Shown piece by piece: positions 33,071 through 42,250 of a stretch of 59,083 nt of DNA. Both the position numbers and the translations under genes were made by a program. The stretch lies in NCBI GenBank assembly GCA_963935005.1, contig CAWWAX010000005.1, positions 1-59,083 of the forward strand, written 5' to 3'. This stretch comes from GCA-2718595 sp963935005. Lineage in GTDB: Bacteria > Gemmatimonadota > Gemmatimonadetes > Longimicrobiales > Gaopeijiaceae. A model generated the notes under the pieces. That model was not told where the DNA came from. It did no database searches and was given only the letters and a program-made list of their open reading frames with translations. Positions within the stretch are counted from its first letter, which is position 1; each line of letters opens with the position of its first letter.

Positions 33071-34081
33071 TTAACGATTCCTAGTTACTGCATAAGTAAC
33101 TGCATTTTCCAAAGCTTTCACAGCGGGACTTGTAGGTAGTGTCCACAGAATTTCCTTCGCACGCTCAGCGTATAGACTTGCTTGATTCTCTGCATAAACT
33201 AATCCTCCGTTTGCGCGAACAATACCCACTATCTCTTCTATGTCTCTATCCGTAGGCTGGGCCAGAGTAAAAAACTTTTTTGTCTCTCTCAATTCAACCT
33301 TAGACATCCTGCTCAGTGATGCAACTAAAGGAAGGGTGACCTTGCGTTCCCTTAAGTCTTGGCCTGAAGGCTTGCCTGTAATTTCTTCTTTACCTCTATA
33401 ATCCAAAAGATCGTCCGCTATCTGAAACGCCATGCCCAAATTATGACCAAAATCTGCCAAGGATTGGCTGTGCTGTGTCGCTCCGTCCAAAGAGCCTATC
33501 TCACAAGCCGCAGATATCAACGAAGCAGTCTTACATTCGATCAAACGACTATAATCTTCCTCACTAAATTCAAGAGCGTCAACAGAGGTTAGCTGCCTCA
33601 TTTCTCCGATGCTCATTTGATTGGCAGCATTGGCCAAGACCGAAAGTGCTAAATATTTCTTCATTCGAACCAACTCACTGACAGACCTACTATAAAGATA
33701 ATCACCCATGATCACTGCCACTTGGTGAGTCCACAGTGCATTGACGGTGGGGAGGCCTCTACGTAATACACTGTGATCCACTGCATCATCGTGTACCAAT
33801 GTGGCCAGATGCACCAATTCCACCAATGCTCCCAATGTCACAGCATCTTCGGAGGGCTCTTCACCCACCTCATTAGCCAACAGAACAAGGGTTGGGCGAA
33901 AAAGTTTCCCCTTCATCGATAATAAGCACTCATTGACTTCTTTTATCATGCCAAAATCCGAGACTATGATCCTGCCTATCTCTCCCTGCACTGCTTCGAG
34001 ACGCTCTGCCACAATAGTCTGAATAGAGGACATTCCTAGTGGGACATCTCTATCCAGCGTCTCAGTCTCTCTCTCCATCAA
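33071..34081 (-). CDS. Polyprenyl diphosphate synthase (long-chain trans-prenyltransferase)
   Basis: This enzyme elongates farnesyl diphosphate with isopentenyl diphosphate to a C35-C45 chain, normally for the quinone side chain. Of its two Asp-rich motifs, the first is LVHDDAVDHSVLRRG (DDxxD, with a small residue position fitting long products). The second is QIADDLLDYRGKEEITGKPSGQD. Conserved KT-S (CKTASLISAACE) and the preceding GKLFRP-like KMKGKLFRPTLVLL segment are visible. The 336-residue length fits the IspB/HepT family. Chain length cannot be read reliably. It lies between lptD and the DUF4321 gene. Confidence 0.92.
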   Translation of the reverse strand: MMERETETLDRDVPLGMSSIQTIVAERLEAVQGEIGRIIVSDFGMIKEVNECLLSMKGKLFRPTLVLLANEVGEEPSEDAVTLGALVELVHLATLVHDDAVDHSVLRRGLPTVNALWTHQVAVIMGDYLYSRSVSELVRMKKYLALSVLANAANQMSIGEMRQLTSVDALEFSEEDYSRLIECKTASLISAACEIGSLDGATQHSQSLADFGHNLGMAFQIADDLLDYRGKEEITGKPSGQDLRERKVTLPLVASLSRMSKVELRETKKFFTLAQPTDRDIEEIVGIVRANGGLVYAENQASLYAERAKEILWTLPTSPAVKALENAVTYAVTRNR

Positions 34082-34140
34082 AAACTAGCCTTGGTCATTA
34101 CTGGATTAGCGGTTTAAAAGAACATGTGATCATTAAGATA

Positions 34141-37065
34141 CTAATATCTTCCTGAAAAATCCGTACTTCTCTGGTCATAGTCAAACTTTAGGTCTCTATT
34201 GTCGGTAAGAGCAACCTCAAACCGAAAACTCCAGTTGCCTGTTACAGTCTGTACGAAATCGAAATGAGCTTCCCAACGATGTAAGTTTCTCGCTAACCTA
34301 ATAGAGTGATCCGTGAAGCTCCCCAGATCGATATCATACGCTGTCCTCCAGGTCAAATCCCATTCTTCTGTTGGTTTCAGGCGTAATCCCACCTGCAGAA
34401 GTTGGCTTCCCACATGATTCAAATGTCTACTTCTTCTCAAAGAGTATGCGAAATTCGTTTCCCAAGAAGGACCCTGTCGATTCGCATTGTTATCTGGACC
34501 TTCTCCTGCGTTGATATCGGTAGGACCAGCTCCAGGAATCACACTAGATTCATCAGTTGGATTTGTATTGGAAGTTCCATCTTGAAGGAGATTCAAGGGA
34601 TCGAAATCTTCTTCCGAATTTGATTCGAGAGCTCCTTTCGAAGATGGTTCTGTGCCCGTTGTCACGCCTAGAAAGCTATATATACTCTGAATTACTCCAG
34701 AATTTGAATTCATAGAAAAAGATAAATTTAGCTGTGATAAGTCTGGATCAAAACTTCTGACACCTTCATCACTATTAGTGAACAAGTCATGCTCCATTGA
34801 AATCTGGAGGCCTCTTAGAAGGTCGGAACTCAACTGATTCTGGATTCGAGTAGTGGTGAATCCCATTAGCCCACTATCCGTGTCATTGGCTCGAACAAAG
34901 TCGTAGTTTAACATACTGGTACTTATTCCTAATAGATTGACTACCCTCGATGCTGGAGGCCTGCTAGGGCCTGAGCTAGTGTCAGCCCTTGCATTGATGG
35001 AATCCGAAGCAGACGGCGACCCATCAGGGGCCCTACTATCATCTGGATCGTCTTCCTCTCTGATCTCATTCCTCTTAGCCTCAAAGGTTTGATTGAAACC
35101 CAAAGTTATAACGTTACGAGCGTCACCTTCGTAAACGCCAAATACTGTCTTCTGCAAATCAGAAGACAGTATTTGGGGAGCATAGCTATAGCTTAGCGAT
35201 GGGGATATCTTGTGGCGTACCGCTTCAAAACCCATCAGCCCACCAAAGTAGCCATATATGTCACCCTTCAATCGAGCCCCGAAGGATAAGCGCTTGGGTC
35301 CTGCGATGAAATTCTGCATTGCCGAATCTCCATTGGAGCGCTTAAGCGCTCCAGAAACTTGGAGACTCGGTGTGAGCGTGGTAGTTCCTATTAATCGTTG
35401 TTGATATCCCAAACTAGAATTCCAATTCAGATCCGCAGTAGCTTTGTCAAAAACAGTACTCGAAGTAGAATCTTCTTGACTTTGTATTTCAGATTGCATG
35501 AGTGGAGTTTCTCGAATGATCTTCTCATTAAACATGAGAGACTGTCCCCAGGAGAGTGCTCCAAGATTGAAAGCACTACTAACTTCTCCAACGGTGCGTG
35601 CCTGGTCAGCTGAATTGTCCATAAAAACTTGGCCGACTTGTGTTGGCCGGTCAATTAGACTCCGGGTGTACCTCCCGCTACCAGACCAGGTAAGGTTACT
35701 GTAAAATCGTGCTTGATTCGCTGGTGCCTTGAAGAGTGTCACACTTTTCAAAGAAACATTGGCCGTCGGAAGTGTCATCTCTACTCGATCATCGCTTAAA
35801 AATTGTCTCCGATTAGCCGTAAGAGAAAGATTGCCCCAATTAAACCTCCTGTTGAATCCACCTTCCGAATTTATCGACTGGGTTACTTCCCTGGGGTCAA
35901 ACGAATTTTCCCGAACAAATTGAGAACTAGACGCATACCGAGCTGAGAATTTAAACATACTTCTTTCGTCCAACTGCCACGAATGTCTGGTGTCATACGA
36001 TAACTCACTGCCACCACTATTTCTCCAGTACTGCCGTACACTGGTGGAACCATCGAGGAATTTCTTATTTATCCTGTAACGAAAATTCCCCGTCAAAGAG
36101 GTAAAATTATCACTCCACCAATCACCACTGACAGTAGCATCCGTATATTCATTGATTGCCCAAAAATAACCAATATTAGAAACCCTTCTGCTTTGTCCAC
36201 GTGATGATCTCACAATGTCATTCACTCCAAATCTTGGAGTGAGAATACCACTGTGTCTTCCTGTCTCAGTATTTTGGAATATGAATGGCAACCAAAGCAC
36301 TGGAACGTCTGCAAAATTCAAGGTCACATTGCGAGCCAAAAGCCAGTTTCCACCAACAGCTTTAAGCTCGCCCGCTGAAAAATGATAGTGTGGCTCTGTC
36401 TCTTCACATGAAGTAAACATGACATCGTGTCCGAAGACAGTGTCAGGAAGAATAGCAGGAAGATCGCCAGACATAATCCAAGTAGCACCTTCAGATAAGC
36501 TTGTCTTAGCTGCAAAAGCAGATCCCTGCTCTTTTCCTCCGTCATAGATCACCCCATTGCTCTGAACTGGCTCTTGTCCCAACCTCTCCGTCAGGGTTTC
36601 CCCAGTAGTCCAAAGAAGTGAATCGGTGAGATTAATCGTATCTATTGCGATTACAGACATCCCATCTTGGTGCAACTCTGCAGGGGAGTTTTCAGTGCCA
36701 GAAAGAGTTAATTTTTCATTTAGCGCATCAAAAAGAGCTTGCTGACCTGAATATCGTACAATGGAATATTCGGGAAGAGTTAATAATTGATTTAGAAAAC
36801 TATCTGGAGAAAAAGAACTGCCCATTTCGATGGGTCTAGATGAACTCAATAATGAGTCTGCGACAAAAAGTGTGGAATCAATACCTGGAGGCCTAGCCAG
36901 TACCTCTAGGCGCTCTAAAACCTTAATCCTAGCAGAGTCAGCACCGATACTATCTACCTGTTGAGATTGAACTGGTTTGACACTCATTAAAAACAATAAG
37001 AAAGCCAGTCTTACAACAGACAAAGAAAACCGAAAATAATTTATATAAGAGAAGCGTTGCTTCAC
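34141..37065 (-). CDS. lptD: LPS-assembly protein LptD (OstA)
   Basis: LptD is the outer-membrane barrel that inserts lipopolysaccharide. The 974-residue protein has a signal sequence (about 1-35). An N-terminal region (about 60-250) resembles a beta-jellyroll OstA domain and includes SGDLPAILPDTVFGHDVMFTSCEETEPHYHF and the segment LNFADVPVLWLPFIFQNTETGRHSGILTPRFG. A long barrel with aromatic/Gly strand repeats follows. Two acidic-Ser-rich inserts lie near 690-730 and 860-910. It ends FSGRY, with a terminal aromatic residue as in outer-membrane proteins. Its stop is spanned by an AAGATA/TATCTT hairpin. LptE is not visible. Its start overlaps tatC. Confidence 0.9.
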   Translation of the reverse strand: MKQRFSYINYFRFSLSVVRLAFLLFLMSVKPVQSQQVDSIGADSARIKVLERLEVLARPPGIDSTLFVADSLLSSSRPIEMGSSFSPDSFLNQLLTLPEYSIVRYSGQQALFDALNEKLTLSGTENSPAELHQDGMSVIAIDTINLTDSLLWTTGETLTERLGQEPVQSNGVIYDGGKEQGSAFAAKTSLSEGATWIMSGDLPAILPDTVFGHDVMFTSCEETEPHYHFSAGELKAVGGNWLLARNVTLNFADVPVLWLPFIFQNTETGRHSGILTPRFGVNDIVRSSRGQSRRVSNIGYFWAINEYTDATVSGDWWSDNFTSLTGNFRYRINKKFLDGSTSVRQYWRNSGGSELSYDTRHSWQLDERSMFKFSARYASSSQFVRENSFDPREVTQSINSEGGFNRRFNWGNLSLTANRRQFLSDDRVEMTLPTANVSLKSVTLFKAPANQARFYSNLTWSGSGRYTRSLIDRPTQVGQVFMDNSADQARTVGEVSSAFNLGALSWGQSLMFNEKIIRETPLMQSEIQSQEDSTSSTVFDKATADLNWNSSLGYQQRLIGTTTLTPSLQVSGALKRSNGDSAMQNFIAGPKRLSFGARLKGDIYGYFGGLMGFEAVRHKISPSLSYSYAPQILSSDLQKTVFGVYEGDARNVITLGFNQTFEAKRNEIREEDDPDDSRAPDGSPSASDSINARADTSSGPSRPPASRVVNLLGISTSMLNYDFVRANDTDSGLMGFTTTRIQNQLSSDLLRGLQISMEHDLFTNSDEGVRSFDPDLSQLNLSFSMNSNSGVIQSIYSFLGVTTGTEPSSKGALESNSEEDFDPLNLLQDGTSNTNPTDESSVIPGAGPTDINAGEGPDNNANRQGPSWETNFAYSLRRSRHLNHVGSQLLQVGLRLKPTEEWDLTWRTAYDIDLGSFTDHSIRLARNLHRWEAHFDFVQTVTGNWSFRFEVALTDNRDLKFDYDQRSTDFSGRY

Positions 37066-37856
37066 TGGGACTTAACGGTTCCTTCCGGAGGATCACCACC
37101 TATTTCTTTTGCTTTCCGACGACGGTAGATCATCACCGACAAGAGAATACTAAACTCGTATAAAACCACTAATGGTACCATCATCATCACGGTCACGGTC
37201 ACAACATCCCCTGGACTGAGAAAACTTGCCAGTACTGTGATTATAACGATGGCATGTCTTCTCTTGGCTCGAAGAAATTTAGGAGTAACTAAGCCCAAAG
37301 CTGAAAGAATCATTATTACAACTGGCAATTCAAATAGGATGCCAAAAGCTAACAGCAACTTAGTAACAAAATTCAAATATGGCCCTGCCTGTACTACGGG
37401 ATTAAAATAACCTTCCGCAAAGAATAGGAGGAAATTCAATGTCGCTGGAAGAGCCAGGTAGTAGGACATTGCCACTCCAGCTCCAAAAAGGACTACTCCC
37501 ATATAAAGACTTGGAATTATCACTCGCTTTTCATGAGCTTCCAGTGCGGGTGACAGAAACGCCCACACTTGATAAATCAAAATGGGAGATACTAGGATAA
37601 AACCAACGATAAAACTAATTTTTAAAATCAGAAAGAAAGGTTCGGTTGGAGAGAAAAAATTCAATCGCTCTGCTTCCCCCATAACTTCATAATAAGGACT
37701 TATCAATACGTCTAAGAGTGAGAAATATTGGACCAAGAGAAACCCAGCTACCACACCGCCAATTAGGGCAGTTACACTCCACAAGATGCGCCACCTTAGC
37801 TCTTCCAAATGATCTAAGAACGGCATCTCTCCTCTTAAGTCAGATTTTTTAGACAT
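37062..37856 (-). CDS. tatC: Sec-independent translocase TatC
   Basis: TatC is the signal-peptide receptor of the Tat system. The 264-residue sequence has the FLDHLEELRWRILWS start with the conserved Glu, then six membrane spans. Other conserved parts are FFSPTEPFFLILKISFI, ISPILIYQVWAFLSPALEAHEKR and GVAMSYYLALPATLNFL. The C-terminal helices end before a Lys-rich tail. It lies with lptD through a 4-nt overlap and is apart from tatA by three genes. The reason for the coupling is not evident, since LptD is not known as a Tat substrate. Confidence 0.95.
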   Translation of the reverse strand: MSKKSDLRGEMPFLDHLEELRWRILWSVTALIGGVVAGFLLVQYFSLLDVLISPYYEVMGEAERLNFFSPTEPFFLILKISFIVGFILVSPILIYQVWAFLSPALEAHEKRVIIPSLYMGVVLFGAGVAMSYYLALPATLNFLLFFAEGYFNPVVQAGPYLNFVTKLLLAFGILFELPVVIMILSALGLVTPKFLRAKRRHAIVIITVLASFLSPGDVVTVTVMMMVPLVVLYEFSILLSVMIYRRRKAKEIGGDPPEGTVKSQ

Positions 37857-37930
37857 AATATCAAAATCGCCAGCTAATTGGTCATCATGTAAATGAGAGT
37901 CTTAAATAAATTATCATAGATCTTATAGAA

Positions 37931-38428
37931 TCAGAGTAGCAGAGTCTCCTGGTTCAGAGCAATCAGTTCTTTTTGATCTTGAGAATCCAAGTCACTCAGC
38001 ATCTCTTGGAACTCACCGATATCTTTGAAATTCCGGTATACTGAAGCAAATCTGACATAGGCTACACGATCCAAGGGAGCGAGTGCCAACATCACCATCT
38101 CCCCAATCTGGGAAGCTTTTATTTCAGGACCTAGAGATCGAGTCAGCTTGTCCTCGATCGCGTCTACTGCGAGATCAATTTCGTCTTGTGATACAGAGCG
38201 CTTTGCACAGGCCACCATCATACTTCTCAACAACTTGCTACGATCAAATTTTTCAGCCGTGCCGTCGTTCTTGACTACCGACAAATCTCTATCTTCGACA
38301 TGCTCATATGTAGTAAACCGACCTCCACATATTCCACATTCACGACGACGTCTCACAGCACGACCAGCCCTGGTCTCACGAGTATCTACTACCCGATTAT
38401 CGGCAGCATCGCAGTCAGGACAACGCAT
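37931..38428 (-). CDS. nrdR: Transcriptional repressor NrdR
   Basis: NrdR represses ribonucleotide reductase genes. An N-terminal zinc ribbon (MRCPDCDAADNRVVDTRETRAG and CGICGGRFTTYE, four Cys) is followed by an ATP cone (about residues 49-139, VVKNDGTAEKFDRSKLLRSMMVAC) that senses ATP/dATP. At 165 residues it has a slightly extended C-terminal tail. No nrd genes or obvious NrdR boxes are in the window. It lies between tatC and cpoB, 74 and 18 bp from them. Confidence 0.96.
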   Translation of the reverse strand: MRCPDCDAADNRVVDTRETRAGRAVRRRRECGICGGRFTTYEHVEDRDLSVVKNDGTAEKFDRSKLLRSMMVACAKRSVSQDEIDLAVDAIEDKLTRSLGPEIKASQIGEMVMLALAPLDRVAYVRFASVYRNFKDIGEFQEMLSDLDSQDQKELIALNQETLLL

Positions 38429-38446
38429 TTACAATCTCAGAACGGC

Positions 38447-39262
38447 TCAACGGATGTCCCGTAAAAGCTCCTGAGCTAGCTCCGCTGGTCCACTGTCAGG
38501 ATAGGTGGTAATTAACCTCTCGAGATGCTCAATCGCTTCTTCAATATTTTCTTGTCGGACCAAGATCTCTGCGACCCGATAAAGAGCCTGAGGAACCCTG
38601 TCAGAAGTAGGATATAGCTCTAGGATACGAAGAAATGCTTCAATAGCCTCATCCTGTGAATTTTCCTGTTCCAGGAGATCGGCAAGGAAAAACTGTGCGG
38701 ACGGTGCTAACCGATGGTCTGAATGGTCTATAAGAAAACTTTCGAAGGCCCTACGAGCCGTTCCAAAGGAACCCCTATCAAACTGAATCATTGCTGCCTG
38801 GTAGATTTCTTCAGGAGGAGTAGAGGTTTCGGGATCGTCCGACTCTATATCTTGCACAAGGTTTTCGATTCCTAAGCCAACTGGATTTTGATTTCCATTG
38901 ACCGCAAGTCGTTCAGAAAGAGTGACCATTGAACGTTGTATCTGTCCCGTCAAAACATAGAGTTGGGATAGCTGATCTTGGATATTAGTTAAATCCAGCC
39001 CTACATCCCCTCGAATATTTAGGAGCCTCTCGGATTGACCTTCTAGTGAGTCCTTTAAATCCTGGATCTCCTCAGAAATCACCAGCAACTGAAAATCTTG
39101 TTCTTCTTTTTGTTCAGCAAGAGTCTCCTGCAGTAGCCGAGTGTCTTGTTTTGTGGCACATCCAGAGACCATGAACAACAACACAAAAGCTAAGCCCCTC
39201 CCCCTAAGAACATATCTGTGACTAGACACAGATATGAAATTAGCAGAAGGGGCCATAGTCAT
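38447..39262 (-). CDS. cpoB: Tol-Pal lipoprotein CpoB/YbgF
   Basis: CpoB coordinates Tol-Pal and cell-wall synthesis at the septum. The sequence has a lipobox (LLFMVSGC, lipidation at the Cys), a coiled-coil trimerisation helix (about 45-120, with LQETLAEQKEEQDF) and three TPR repeats (about 155-270, YQAAMIQFDRGSFGTARRAF and QALYRVAEILVRQENIEEA). I take the ATG at 39262 because the in-frame TTG at 39274 adds only four residues and has no clear ribosome site. The order pal-cpoB follows the classical operon. Final residue DIR precedes nrdR. Confidence 0.88.
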   Translation of the reverse strand: MTMAPSANFISVSSHRYVLRGRGLAFVLLFMVSGCATKQDTRLLQETLAEQKEEQDFQLLVISEEIQDLKDSLEGQSERLLNIRGDVGLDLTNIQDQLSQLYVLTGQIQRSMVTLSERLAVNGNQNPVGLGIENLVQDIESDDPETSTPPEEIYQAAMIQFDRGSFGTARRAFESFLIDHSDHRLAPSAQFFLADLLEQENSQDEAIEAFLRILELYPTSDRVPQALYRVAEILVRQENIEEAIEHLERLITTYPDSGPAELAQELLRDIR

Positions 39263-39287
39263 ATAGCAACCCAATTCAATTCTACCG

Positions 39288-39884
39288 TTATGAACCGTCG
39301 TCGTCGCTCACCACAATTTCACCACCAGAAATGCTAAACTCAACACGTCGGTTTTCTGTCCAACTTGTTTCGTCACTGCTATTTACCAACGGACGTTCCT
39401 CTCCAAAAGAGGTCGTCATCAGTCTGTCAGCAGCAATTCCAAAACCGGACAGGAAATCGCGGACACTCTCAGCACGCCGGCTACCCAAAGCCAAGTTGTA
39501 CTCGGTTGAACCACGCTCATCAGCATGACCTTCTAGGCGGAGACGTACTGTCGGGCTACTGCGAAGGATAGGGATTTTTCTACGCAGAATCGTCTCTGCT
39601 TCAGCAGTGATTGCAGATTCATCGTAGTCAAAGTTTACCATATCTTCTAAAGTTGATCGCGCTTCGTCTCTAGCAGTCGCGAGTCTTTCTTGCTCCACTC
39701 GCTCTGCCTCCCTTTGACGGGCCTCTTCCGCCTGAACTCTAGCAATAGAATCGGCGCGAGCTGCATCGAGCTCGGCCTGAGTTGGTCCTGTGGGAGCAGG
39801 GGGTGGAGGTGGTTCTGATCCCCCACATGCACCCAAGATAAGTGTTATCACTAAGGCTGGAAAAGCTAAGTCTTTGATCCTCAT
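39288..39884 (-). CDS. pal: Peptidoglycan-associated lipoprotein Pal
   Basis: Pal anchors the outer membrane to peptidoglycan and binds TolB. A signal with lipobox LILGACGG gives lipidation at Cys20. A Pro-rich spacer and a charged helix follow. The OmpA-like domain (about 88-190) has VNFDYDESAITAEAE, LEGHADERGSTEYNLALGSRRAESV (peptidoglycan-binding Asp and Arg) and SFGEERPL. The position between tolB and cpoB is standard. The 198-residue length includes a longer linker than E. coli Pal (173). Confidence 0.96.
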   Translation of the reverse strand: MRIKDLAFPALVITLILGACGGSEPPPPPAPTGPTQAELDAARADSIARVQAEEARQREAERVEQERLATARDEARSTLEDMVNFDYDESAITAEAETILRRKIPILRSSPTVRLRLEGHADERGSTEYNLALGSRRAESVRDFLSGFGIAADRLMTTSFGEERPLVNSSDETSWTENRRVEFSISGGEIVVSDDDGS

Positions 39885-39952
39885 CGCCCGTCCTATGTTT
39901 AAATGGTTCTTGTGTACAATTCTGCTGGCCCTGACAAAATGCTAAACTACAG

Positions 39953-39974
39953 CCAGTCTACCACATAGACTAGG
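39953..39974. repeat. Stem-loop in the tolB-pal gap
   Basis: AGTCTA (39955-39960), CCACA, TAGACT (39966-39971) with extra flanking CC/GG pairs and one bulge form an eight-pair stem about 50 bases after the tolB stop in a 135-bp gap. No T-run follows. It might stabilise or process the message so that pal is expressed more than tolB. No other feature is visible in the gap. Confidence 0.4.
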
Positions 39975-40019
39975 ATTTGTCATATCCAGTAGAAGCATGC
40001 CTTTACTTCTTATACGAAT

Positions 40020-41435
40020 CTACTGCCTAGTACGCAATGATCCAACCCCTAAAGATTCCTTGAGGGATGGAGACCATTCTGGCACTCTTACGTCAAAACC
40101 CCTAAGAAGCATCCGGATCTTTCCGCTAGCTGTGTCAACCACCATCAGTCCAGTCCCCCAATCTCTTGTGCCTACAAAAACCAAATGTCTCGCGTCTGGT
40201 GCCCAGCTCGGATCTTCATTATTTCCCTCTCTGGTCAATTGCCTCAATCGTCGGCCACTATCCGCAATCTGTGCTACCAAAATCTGGTATCGGCCCCTGC
40301 GGGCAACTCGGCCATGGAAAGCCAAATAATCTCCCGATGGCGACCAGTCGGGAGACGTATAATATCCCTCACGGCCATGAATATATGGAGAAACCAAGTC
40401 TGCCTCTCCACCACTCGCAGGCATCACAAAAATCTGTGGGTAGGGTGTCCCCAAACGATTGGAGTTGAACGCCATAAATTCCCCGTCTGGTGAATAGGTA
40501 GGGGAAAGATCATCCCAACGTCCGCCACTGATATGCACCAGACAGCAGTCTCTTAACCAATTGTAACGAAAAATCCCACTCCTGTTCCCTCCTGTTACTG
40601 AGAAAGCAATCTCTCGACCATTCGGGTTGTAGACAGGAGTGATATAGTCCCCTTGTCTCTCAGAAGGAAGAGCTCTCTCTTCGCCACTTTTCACATCCAA
40701 TTCATAGATCCGAGGGAACCCAGTACCCTTCCTAGAGGTGTAAGCAATCTTATCCCCATTAGGCGACCAGGTCGGCGACATCGTCAAGTCCCCATAAGAA
40801 GTAATTTGTCTGAAATTCTCCCCGTCAGAATCGATTGTATAAAGCTCTTGATTCCCATCTTCTGATCTGCGAGAAAAGGCAATACGGCTTGTAGCCATCC
40901 CTGGTTCTCCATAGATCCACTGGATTAATTGATCAGAGGCAGCATGGACGGACATTCGAAAATCACGATCTTCTCTAATCGGCAACAAAAACCGCCCCTG
41001 TTCATGAATCGCGCCGTATACGATGTCATGTAGTTCCAAAGTCAAAATGAAACCCACACTTCCAGTTGCTTGTCTCTGTACCGATCCAGAAAGCAACCAA
41101 ACAGCACCTAACTGATCCCACAATTGATAATCTATGCCTTCGCCAACTAATCCTAAGGGAATAGAGTCCATGACTTCAAATCGATCACTATAGCGCAGAT
41201 CATTGGCAATAATCGTCTCAATTTCTCGAGCTATCTCACCCGCATCGCTCTCACCGCTGAATGGATGTACTGCCAACGCTGGGTAGAATTCGGATTCATA
41301 GAGAAGACCTAAGGTTACACCCGGAATTGAATCCTGGACTTGTGCATCCAAATTAACGACCTCTTGAAAGCATCCATACATTGTCATGATCAACAATACT
41401 TTCATCGTAGCGACTTTGGACGACAACGATTTCAT
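40020..41435 (-). CDS. tolB: Tol-Pal system protein TolB
   Basis: TolB is the periplasmic six-bladed propeller linking TolA and Pal. The sequence has a signal peptide (about 1-30, though the first 14 residues may be an overlong start) and an N-terminal domain (about 35-170, RFEVMDS and LSGSVQRQ). The propeller repeats follow: SPTWSPNGDKIAYTSRKG, TPVYNPNGREIAFSVTGG, SPTYSPDGEFMAFNSNR and SPDWSPSGDYLAFHGR. The start overlaps tolA by four bases. The ending SLKESLGVGSLRTRQ is unremarkable. Confidence 0.93.
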   Translation of the reverse strand: MKSLSSKVATMKVLLIMTMYGCFQEVVNLDAQVQDSIPGVTLGLLYESEFYPALAVHPFSGESDAGEIAREIETIIANDLRYSDRFEVMDSIPLGLVGEGIDYQLWDQLGAVWLLSGSVQRQATGSVGFILTLELHDIVYGAIHEQGRFLLPIREDRDFRMSVHAASDQLIQWIYGEPGMATSRIAFSRRSEDGNQELYTIDSDGENFRQITSYGDLTMSPTWSPNGDKIAYTSRKGTGFPRIYELDVKSGEERALPSERQGDYITPVYNPNGREIAFSVTGGNRSGIFRYNWLRDCCLVHISGGRWDDLSPTYSPDGEFMAFNSNRLGTPYPQIFVMPASGGEADLVSPYIHGREGYYTSPDWSPSGDYLAFHGRVARRGRYQILVAQIADSGRRLRQLTREGNNEDPSWAPDARHLVFVGTRDWGTGLMVVDTASGKIRMLLRGFDVRVPEWSPSLKESLGVGSLRTRQ

Positions 41436-42250
41436 GTCTCGTTCCTTTTATCCACGAGCCCTTCTTGGCTTCCTGGTTTTTTATCAAATTTGAAGACAAC
41501 TTGCAGTTGCTCATCTTGCATAGTCTCAGGCAGTGGGCCAAGGCGATCTCCGTTTCCTGCACATTCCGCAGCCCCCATTGCTTCAATGTCGAATGGGATA
41601 TTCCTGGAGGATTCACGAACATCAACATCGGACACGGACCCATCTCGATTTACTACGAAGTAGATACTAGCTGCCAGCTCTTCCTCTCCTCGCCACCTAA
41701 AACAACGCTGTATTTGACGTATTATGTTGTTGTAGTACTCTGGATAATCACGTCTCAGGCCTTCCATTCGCACGTTAATATCCTCACCTGGATTATCTAT
41801 TTCTGGATCAGCCTCCACGCCAGTGATAGGCAGAGGAGGTTCGACAGATTCTTCCTCTAAATTCAACTCCTCTTCGACGGGATCCCCTTCAAGAGGAGTC
41901 TCCTCCTCAGTCACTACCACTTCCTCAACCTCCTCTGACAATGACAACTCTTGTGGGGTTTCAATTGTAAGGTCTTCTGGCGGCACCAAACTCTGCTCTC
42001 CCAATTCAGCAGCAGGAGGAGAAATTAATTCTATCTCAAATACCACGAAGTTAGGCACTGTGACTTGTGCCACAGATGACCACCAGGCAAACAAGATGAC
42101 CGTGATATGGATACTGACAGACTTCAGAACTGGCCCCCTCCCAATCGATCTTCTGCTCACCTTACACCACTTGCTTTTGTCGGGTACTGATTGGCTAACA
42201 TCTTCAATTGACAGGACGCTGTTCAGCCACCACGGAAAACGAGACTCCAC
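41432..42250 (-). CDS. tolA: TolA/TonB-like energy transducer with an acidic linker
   Basis: The position between tolR and tolB identifies it as TolA. One membrane helix (about 43-62) is followed by an 80-residue linker, very rich in Glu and Pro (78-160). A C-terminal TonB/TolA-type domain (about 168-258) contains RQIQRCFRWR and FVVNRDGSVSDVDV, with Cys183 and Cys230 as a possible disulphide. E. coli TolA has a long Ala/Lys/Glu helix instead; here the linker is short and acidic. The GTG at 42250 overlaps tolR by 47 nt. Another in-frame GTG at 42160 would start nearer to the membrane helix, so the exact start is uncertain. Confidence 0.85.
   Translation of the reverse strand: MESRFPWWLNSVLSIEDVSQSVPDKSKWCKVSRRSIGRGPVLKSVSIHITVILFAWWSSVAQVTVPNFVVFEIELISPPAAELGEQSLVPPEDLTIETPQELSLSEEVEEVVVTEEETPLEGDPVEEELNLEEESVEPPLPITGVEADPEIDNPGEDINVRMEGLRRDYPEYYNNIIRQIQRCFRWRGEEELAASIYFVVNRDGSVSDVDVRESSRNIPFDIEAMGAAECAGNGDRLGPLPETMQDEQLQVVFKFDKKPGSQEGLVDKRNET

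Noticed and set aside
34135..34150. AAGATA/TATCTT hairpin across the lptD stop as a terminator
   Set aside because: The stem is six A/T-rich pairs with no T-run after it, too weak for an intrinsic terminator.
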